Assembly: GCA_041477005.1 (NCBI GenBank)
Contig: JBGOUJ010000182.1
Span: forward strand, 1 to 12,078
From: JBGOUJ01 sp041477005
GTDB lineage: Bacteria; Acidobacteriota; Terriglobia; Bryobacterales; JACQDG01
Length of the DNA stretch: 12,078 bases
Direction of reading: 5' to 3'
Below the pieces are notes generated by a model that had not been told where the DNA came from, did not search any database, and saw only the letters and a program-made list of their open reading frames with translations. This document shows positions 7,123 to 12,078 of the stretch, one piece after another (the first letter of the stretch is position 1; each line of letters starts with the position of its first letter). The translations under genes and the position numbers were made by a program.

Positions 7123-8541
7123 CTACGCCAGAATCGGCTTCACGACATTTCCCTCCACGTCGGTGAGCCGGAAGTGACGGCCCTGGAATTTGTACGTCAG
7201 CCGCTTGTGGTCGATGCCCAGGCAATTCAGGATGGTTGCCTGCAGATCGTGGACGTGCACCGGATCCTTGGTGATGTTGTAGCAATAGTCGTCGGTCTCG
7301 CCGAGCGTGATGCCCGGCTTGATGCCGCCACCGGCCAGCCACATGGTGAAACAGCGCGGGTGGTGATCGCGGCCGTAGTTGTCCTTGGTGAGCCGGCCCT
7401 GGCAGTACACGGTACGGCCGAATTCGCCGCCCCAGATGACGAGCGTTTCGTCCAGCATGCCCCGCTGCTTCAAATCGGTGATCAGCGCGGCGCACGGCTG
7501 GTCGACCTCCTGGCAGCGCTTCGGCAAATCGCGTGGCAGGTTGCCATGATGATCCCAATCGCGGTGATAGAGCTGGATGAAGCGCACGCCGCGTTCGGCC
7601 AGGCGCCGCGCGAGCAGGCAATTGGCGGCGAACGTGCCCGGCTTGCTCACGTCCGGCCCATAGAGATCGCGAATCGCTTGCGGCTCCTTCGAGAGGTCCG
7701 TCAATTCCGGAATCGAGGCCTGCATGCGGAACGCCATCTCGTATTGCGCGATGCGTGTGGAGATCTCCGGGTCGCCGAACTCGTCGCAGTTCATCTGGTC
7801 CAGCTTGCCCAAAGCGCCGAGGAAGTCCCGCCGGTCCTCGCGAGTGAAGCCGCGCGGGTCCGACAGAAACAGCACTGGATCGCCAACCGAACGGAACTTG
7901 ACGCCTTGGTACTTGCTGGGCAGAAATCCGCTGTTCCAGAGGCGATCGTACAGCGGCTGGCCGCCGCCGTTCGCTTGGGAAGAAATCATGACGACGAACG
8001 CCGGCAGATCCTCGGTCTCGGCGCCGATGCCGTAGGAGATCCACGCGCCCATACTCGGGCGGCCGGCGCGCTCTGATCCGGTCTGCATCAGCGTGACGGC
8101 GGGGTCGTGATTGATAGCCTCGGTGTGCAGCGACTTGATGAACGTGATGTGATCGACCACCTTGGCGGTGTGCGGCAGCAGCTCGCTGACCCAGGCGCCG
8201 GATTCGCCGTGGCGCGCGAACTCGAACTTCGACGGCACCACCGGAAAGCTGGATTGCGAGGCCGACATGCCGGTGAGCCTCTGCCCGCTGCGCACCGAAT
8301 CGGGCAGGTCGGCGCCCTGAAATTGGCTCAGGCGCGGCTTGTAATCGAACAACTCCATTTGAGAGGGGCCGCCCGATTGAAACAGATAAATGACGCGCTT
8401 GGCTTTGGGTGTGAAATGTGGCAGCCCGGGGAGGCCGGCGGTGGCGCCGAGGTCGCGCGCCAGGAGCCCAGCCAGCGCCGGGATGCCGAGGCCGCTGGCG
8501 GTGCGGCTGAAGAAATATCGGCGGGTGAGCAGCGGATCCAT
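7123..8541 (-). CDS. DUF1501 family protein, Tat signal
   Basis: The 472-residue protein is a full-length DUF1501 member. This family is related in fold to sulfatases and alkaline phosphatases; its reaction is not established. The N-terminus has a twin-arginine-like signal, TRRYFF at 6-11 followed by a hydrophobic stretch (about 14-27), which is the usual export route for these proteins. Family marks include IYLFQSGGPSQMELFDYKP (51-69), SLHTEAINHDPA (137-148), GRPSMGAWISYG (160-171), RDWDHHGNLP (327-336), VIWGGEFGRT (368-377), GRDHHP (390-395) and HVHDLQATILNCLGID (429-444). The His/Asp/Glu-rich motifs could form a metal site. The ATG is six bases after the stop of the DUF1553 gene, with AAGGA at the end of that gene as ribosome binding site, so the two are very likely translationally coupled. 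DUF1553 and DUF1501 genes occur side by side in many Planctomycetes and Acidobacteria, suggesting that their products act together in the periplasm. Confidence 0.92.
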   Translation of the reverse strand: MDPLLTRRYFFSRTASGLGIPALAGLLARDLGATAGLPGLPHFTPKAKRVIYLFQSGGPSQMELFDYKPRLSQFQGADLPDSVRSGQRLTGMSASQSSFPVVPSKFEFARHGESGAWVSELLPHTAKVVDHITFIKSLHTEAINHDPAVTLMQTGSERAGRPSMGAWISYGIGAETEDLPAFVVMISSQANGGGQPLYDRLWNSGFLPSKYQGVKFRSVGDPVLFLSDPRGFTREDRRDFLGALGKLDQMNCDEFGDPEISTRIAQYEMAFRMQASIPELTDLSKEPQAIRDLYGPDVSKPGTFAANCLLARRLAERGVRFIQLYHRDWDHHGNLPRDLPKRCQEVDQPCAALITDLKQRGMLDETLVIWGGEFGRTVYCQGRLTKDNYGRDHHPRCFTMWLAGGGIKPGITLGETDDYCYNITKDPVHVHDLQATILNCLGIDHKRLTYKFQGRHFRLTDVEGNVVKPILA

Positions 8542-8547
8542 AAATCG

Positions 8548-11500
8548 TTATTCCTTGGTGATCGTTTCGTCGAAATTGAGAACCAGGCTGGCGACGGCCG
8601 CGTAGGCGGCGAGCTCCGATGGATCGAGCGCCGGGTCTCGTGGCGAATCGCCGTTGGAGAGAAACTCCCCGGCCGCCTTGGTGTCGGCGCGGTAGCGGGT
8701 TTCAAAGCGCTCAAGCGTTTCAAGCAAGACCTGTTGCTCCGCCGGCCTGGGTGGACGCGCCAGCGCCAGCCGGTAGATATAATCCATGCGGATCCGCGGC
8801 GCCGCGCCGCCTTCACGCATCGCGCGTTCGGCGAGCTTGCGCGCCGCCTCGAGGAACGTCTCGTCGTTCATCAGATTCAGCGCCTGAAGCGGCGTGTTGG
8901 TGCGGGTCTCACTCACCGTGCACGTCTCGCGGTTCGGGGAATCAAAGTTCATCATAAAGGGCGGCGCGACGGTGCGTTTCCAATAGGTGTACAGAGAACG
9001 CCGGTAGAGGCCCTCGCCTTTGTCGCGAACGTAACCTTTTCCGCCGGCGAGTTCCTGCCACAGTCCGGCCGGCTGGTACGGCTTCACCGGCGGGTCGCCG
9101 AGTTTCTCCACCAGTAGACCCGCGACGTACAGCGCCTGATCGCGAATCATTTCCGGACCGAGGCGCAGGCGGGGGCCACGCGCCAGAAGCCGGTTCTCCG
9201 GGTCTTTCTGCCCGGCTTCCGGCGTGATTTTCGAGGACTGGCGGTAGGTGGCGCTCATGACAATGGTCTTTTGCAGCGCCTTGACGTTCCAGCCGCTGTC
9301 CATGAATTCGACCCCCAGCCAGTCGAGCAGCTCCGAATTCGAGGGCGGCTCTCCCTGGGACCCGAAATCCTGCACCGTCCTTACCAGGCCGGTTCCAAAA
9401 TACATCTGCCAGAAGCGATTGACAGTGGCGCGCGCGGTCAAAGGATTGGAGCGATCCACCAGCCAGCGGCCGAGTCCGAGACGATTGTTCGGCCAGGCTG
9501 GATTGAGCGGCGGAAGAATGGAGAGAACGCCGGGGGTGACCTTTTCGCCCGGATTGTCGTACGCGCCGCGTTTCAGCACGAAGGTGTCGCGCGGCGTCTT
9601 CATGTCTTCCATCACCATCACAGTGGGGATCGTGGCGTAGTAGCGGTCGCGTTCCCGGCACGCCGCGCGAAGCTGGTCGAGCGGCTGGCGAATCTCCTCG
9701 GGCGCGGCCGTTTCGAGGAAACAGAGACGCAGCTTGTCCGCTTGCGCCGGACTGCGCGCTCCGGTTGGCATGGCTGCGATCTGGCGAATCGTGTCTCGTA
9801 GCGGAATCACCGCAGTCTGCTCCGGGCTGAGCGCAATATTGTAGACGCGCACATCGGCGATTTCGCCCTCAAAGCGCAGCCCCGCTCCGGCGCCGATGCG
9901 GAACGGCCGCTTCCCTTTCATCGGCCAAACGATCTCGTCGAACAGGATCTTCAGCTTCTGCGGTTGTCCGTTCAAATAGATGCGGACGCCGGACGCTTTG
10001 CGTTTGCCGTCATAGGTCACCAGCACGTGCTGCCATTGGTGCACCTTGACCGGCTCCTCGGTCTCGACGCGCATCCCGAGGTCGGTCCAGCGGAAGATCA
10101 CGTGGAGGCGAATCTTGCCGTCAATCAGATACAAACCGTGCCCCTGTCCCTCGAAGAAATCGTCGGCATGCGAAAGGATGGCGCCCTTGGGCGAGTCCGG
10201 CTTGATCCAGGCGGCGAAGGTGAACGGATCCGTATAGTCGAAATTCGCCACTTCCTTCGTGGATTCACGGTAGCGTTTGCCGTCGAAGCGTCGCGCCGGG
10301 CCGATGGGTGAGCCGGTCAGCGGAACCTCGCAAGCGGCGGATTCTTTCCCATCGCAGCCGCCGGCCTTTTCCGCAGCGCCGGAATCCTGCCGGAAGACGA
10401 GGCCTTCGGTCACGGTCCAATCCGGCGTGCCCTTCGAGCGCGCCACAGTTCGCTCCCAGCGCCGCTGGGCCTCTTCGAGCTTCGGCCGAAGCGAGTCGCG
10501 CTGCTGCTCGAGCGTAGTTACATTGGCGTCAAGCTTGTCCAACCGCTGTTGCTCAAGCGACGTGGGAGCTACGATATACGGCTCTTCGTTGCCGAAGTTG
10601 TAGACAAACCCCTTCTCCGGAACACTGTTGAAATAGGCGAACAGCCTGTAGTAATCCCTCTGCGGGATGGGATCGTACTTGTGATCGTGGCAGCGGGCGC
10701 AGCCAACGGTGAGGCCGATCCACACAGCGGAAGTGGTTTCGACGCGGTCCGCGACATACTCGACGCGAAACTCCTCCGGAACGATGCCGCCCTCGGCGCT
10801 GGTGCGGTGATTGCGGTTGAAGGCCGTGGCGATGCGCTGATCCAGCGTGGGATGCGGCAGAAGATCGCCGGCGAGCTGATCGACGGTGAACTCGTCGTAC
10901 GGCATGTTGCGATTGAAGGCGTCAACCACCCAGTCGCGCCACCGCCACATGCCGCGCACGCCATCGCTCTGGTAGCCGTTGGTGTCGGCGTAACGGGCCG
11001 CTTCCATCCACCGGAAGGCCATGCGCTCGCCGTAGCGCGGGGAGGCGAGCAAACGGTCGACGACCTCTTCGTATGCGTTTGCGGAGGCGTCGTTGAGGAA
11101 GGCGTCGACTTCGGCCGGAGTGGGCGGCAGGCCGGTCAAATCGAGACTGACGCGCCGGATCAGTGTTCGCCGATCAGCTTCCGGAGACGGATGCAATCCC
11201 TCGTGCTCCAGACGGGCGAGGGCGTAGTAATCGATGGGGTTGCGCGGCCAGCGCGTGTCGCTCACCGCGGGCAGCGGTGGGCGCTTCGGAGGGATCAACG
11301 ACCAGTGGAGCTCCCACGCGGCGCCCTGCGCGATCCAGCGGCGAATCAGGTCGATTTCGTGATCGCTCAAGCGGTCGCGTCCCATGTAGGCGGGCGGCAT
11401 GCGGATGGCGTTGTTGTCGGAGCTGACGCGCCGGAACATTTCGCTTTGTTCCGGGCGCCCGGCAACGATGACCTTACGCCCGCCGGCGAGGTCGATCTTA

Positions 11501-11703
11501 GCGCTGCTCTCGCTATCGAACTGCAGTCTCGTCTTGCGGTTCGTCGTGTCCGGGCCGTGGCAGGTGTAGCACTTATCGGAGAGGATGGGCCGGATGTCGC
11601 GGTTGAACTCTACACGGTCCGGAGAAGTCGCGGTCCGGACGAGCGGCGCGAGCACCGTCCCGAGCAGCACCACGGCTGCGGCGGTCATGCCGGGGCTTTT
11701 CAT
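8548..11703 (-). CDS. Cytochrome c (PSCyt1)-DUF1549-LamG-DUF1553 protein
   Basis: The 1,051-residue exported multidomain protein is of the planctomycete cytochrome type. A Sec-like signal peptide occupies about residues 1-26. Next is a cytochrome c domain, VEFNRDIRPIL then CYTCHG (heme motif at 45-49), with RMPP at 101-104 as likely source of the axial methionine. DUF1549 spans about 154-362 and includes RRVSLDLTGLPPTPAEVD, RYADTNGYQSD and a second CxxCH, CARCHDHKYDP (335-345). A short coiled coil, LEQQ...LEQQRDSLRPKLEEAQ, covers about 383-420. A LamG/concanavalin-like domain follows at about 470-625 (FTFAAWIKPD; HQWQHVLVTYDG; IADVRVYNIALSPEQ), then DUF1553 at about 714-965 (NRLGLGRWLVD, VNRFWQMYFGTGLV, TPLQALNLMND). 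The start at 11703 precedes the signal peptide and has GGAAG six bases upstream; the frame is open back to 11847, but that part is arginine-rich and not signal-like. Its biochemical role is unknown; heme binding and glycan contact are inferred from the domains. Confidence 0.92.
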   Translation of the reverse strand: MKSPGMTAAAVVLLGTVLAPLVRTATSPDRVEFNRDIRPILSDKCYTCHGPDTTNRKTRLQFDSESSAKIDLAGGRKVIVAGRPEQSEMFRRVSSDNNAIRMPPAYMGRDRLSDHEIDLIRRWIAQGAAWELHWSLIPPKRPPLPAVSDTRWPRNPIDYYALARLEHEGLHPSPEADRRTLIRRVSLDLTGLPPTPAEVDAFLNDASANAYEEVVDRLLASPRYGERMAFRWMEAARYADTNGYQSDGVRGMWRWRDWVVDAFNRNMPYDEFTVDQLAGDLLPHPTLDQRIATAFNRNHRTSAEGGIVPEEFRVEYVADRVETTSAVWIGLTVGCARCHDHKYDPIPQRDYYRLFAYFNSVPEKGFVYNFGNEEPYIVAPTSLEQQRLDKLDANVTTLEQQRDSLRPKLEEAQRRWERTVARSKGTPDWTVTEGLVFRQDSGAAEKAGGCDGKESAACEVPLTGSPIGPARRFDGKRYRESTKEVANFDYTDPFTFAAWIKPDSPKGAILSHADDFFEGQGHGLYLIDGKIRLHVIFRWTDLGMRVETEEPVKVHQWQHVLVTYDGKRKASGVRIYLNGQPQKLKILFDEIVWPMKGKRPFRIGAGAGLRFEGEIADVRVYNIALSPEQTAVIPLRDTIRQIAAMPTGARSPAQADKLRLCFLETAAPEEIRQPLDQLRAACRERDRYYATIPTVMVMEDMKTPRDTFVLKRGAYDNPGEKVTPGVLSILPPLNPAWPNNRLGLGRWLVDRSNPLTARATVNRFWQMYFGTGLVRTVQDFGSQGEPPSNSELLDWLGVEFMDSGWNVKALQKTIVMSATYRQSSKITPEAGQKDPENRLLARGPRLRLGPEMIRDQALYVAGLLVEKLGDPPVKPYQPAGLWQELAGGKGYVRDKGEGLYRRSLYTYWKRTVAPPFMMNFDSPNRETCTVSETRTNTPLQALNLMNDETFLEAARKLAERAMREGGAAPRIRMDYIYRLALARPPRPAEQQVLLETLERFETRYRADTKAAGEFLSNGDSPRDPALDPSELAAYAAVASLVLNFDETITKE

Positions 11704-11802
11704 CGCCAGCTTCCATGGTAGTCCAAGTGAACCAGAATTTCCATTTTGCCTTCGCGGCCATGTGCCGGCATACACTCGCCGCGAGAAACAATCGTGACGG
11801 TG

Positions 11803-11823
11803 ACCTTCACTGAGCATGAAGGT
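11803..11823. promoter_or_regulatory. Inverted repeat upstream of the DUF1553 operon, candidate operator
   Basis: ACCTTCA and TGAAGGT form a perfect 7-base inverted repeat with a 7-base spacer. It lies about 100 bases before the DUF1553 start and 62 bases after the hydrolase stop. The arm and spacer geometry suits a dimeric regulator, and the position suits control of the - strand gene group. No convincing -35/-10 pair is seen in the same gap, and a weak mRNA hairpin is an alternative. Confidence 0.3.
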
Positions 11824-11878
11824 AAGAACCCATGAACTGAACAACATTGGGGTTAGACGGCCGCCAGGAGGGCTGTTC

Positions 11879-11897
11879 CCGCCACTCAGCGTGGCGG
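11879..11897 (-). terminator. Small hairpin over the hydrolase stop codon
   Basis: CCGCCAC and GTGGCGG form a perfect 7-base stem with a 5-base loop, and the loop holds the TGA of the hydrolase gene. No T run follows on the - strand, so efficient intrinsic termination is doubtful. It may act as a partial terminator or simply be chance in GC-rich sequence. Confidence 0.25.
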
Positions 11898-12078
11898 CGT
11901 CCAGTTCAGCATCTTGTCGAGGAAGGGGTAAGCTTCGGCGCCGTCGACCTTGTGAGGGCCGTCGAAACGGGCGACGCGGCCCTTTTCGGGAATGCCCAGC
12001 TTGCGGTAAAGCTCGGTCACTCGCGCCAACTCGACATCGACGAAGCGGCGCGGCTCAATCTCAATGGCATCCCTGGAA
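11886..12078 (-). CDS. Alpha/beta-hydrolase-like protein, C-terminal 63 residues (5' end missing)
   Basis: On the - strand an open frame enters from the right edge (first full codon at 12077) and ends at TGA (11888-11886). The 63 residues include IEPRRFVDVELARVTELY, a YRKLGIPEKGRVARFDG segment and DGPHKVDGAEAYPFLDKML. A strand ending in G-P-H followed by a helix with FLD is the usual end of dienelactone-hydrolase or acetyl-esterase-type alpha/beta hydrolases, where this histidine completes the Ser-Asp-His triad. The nucleophile and acid lie outside the window, so the specific activity cannot be judged. It is followed on the same strand, after 182 bases, by the DUF1553 gene and could belong to the same group or to a separate unit. 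Confidence 0.6.
   Translation of the reverse strand, partial: SRDAIEIEPRRFVDVELARVTELYRKLGIPEKGRVARFDGPHKVDGAEAYPFLDKMLNWTPPR

Noticed and set aside
7052..8044. Upstream extension of the PLP enzyme frame, giving an 854-residue product overlapping the DUF1501 gene
   Set aside because: The extension is arginine- and proline-rich sequence in another frame over the clear DUF1501 gene. A strong ribosome binding site and a Tat signal place the real start at 7051.
8548..11703. Idea of a recent mobile or defence island
   Set aside because: No integrase, transposase, terminal repeats, tRNA or attachment-site duplication is seen, and base composition looks even across the window.
10549..11721. Long + strand open frame (390 codons) opposite the DUF1549 region, and similar ones at 7039-8076 and 8107-9117
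   Set aside because: All are antisense to strongly supported coding regions with conserved motifs and show no family features of their own.

Overview
The window looks like a chromosomal piece of a GC-rich Acidobacteriota genome, most like Solibacter/Bryobacterales. The evidence is a large Oar-like TonB-dependent receptor with the NQFG...GGPI...FFFANYEG signature typical of that phylum, a cytochrome c-DUF1549-LamG-DUF1553 protein next to a DUF1501 protein (a pair abundant in Planctomycetes and Solibacter-type Acidobacteria), and a CehA/McbA-type PHP metallohydrolase. The assignment rests on recalled family resemblance; no search was run. I see no tRNA, rRNA, CRISPR array, insertion sequence or integrase, and no gene-free stretch longer than 300 bases.

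Layout. On the + strand, bases 1-2549 hold the C-terminal 848 codons of the TonB-dependent receptor, whose start lies off the left edge. A hairpin-bearing gap of about 110 bases follows, then a secreted acetamidase/formamidase-family protein (2662-3660). Everything to the right is on the - strand and converges on the amidase gene with only about 50 bases between stop codons. In transcription order these genes are: the last 63 codons of an alpha/beta-hydrolase-like protein (12077-11886); a 182-base gap with an inverted repeat; the cytochrome c/DUF1549/LamG/DUF1553 protein (11703-8548); six bases later the DUF1501 protein (8541-7123); a Tat-signal SelA/DgaE-like PLP enzyme with an extra C-terminal beta-rich domain (7051-5480); and a secreted CehA-like PHP metallohydrolase (5382-3712).

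How the genes may work together. All five proteins whose N-terminus is visible carry an export signal (three Sec-type, two Tat-type), and the sixth large protein is an outer-membrane receptor. The window therefore encodes almost entirely cell-envelope proteins. A reasonable but unproven reading is an uptake and periplasmic processing locus: the TonB receptor brings in or binds a large ligand, the amidase and PHP hydrolase cleave it, and the heme-bearing DUF1553/DUF1501 pair and the exported PLP enzyme carry out further chemistry. The substrate cannot be read from the sequence. The most unusual member is the PLP enzyme, whose fold is normally cytoplasmic.
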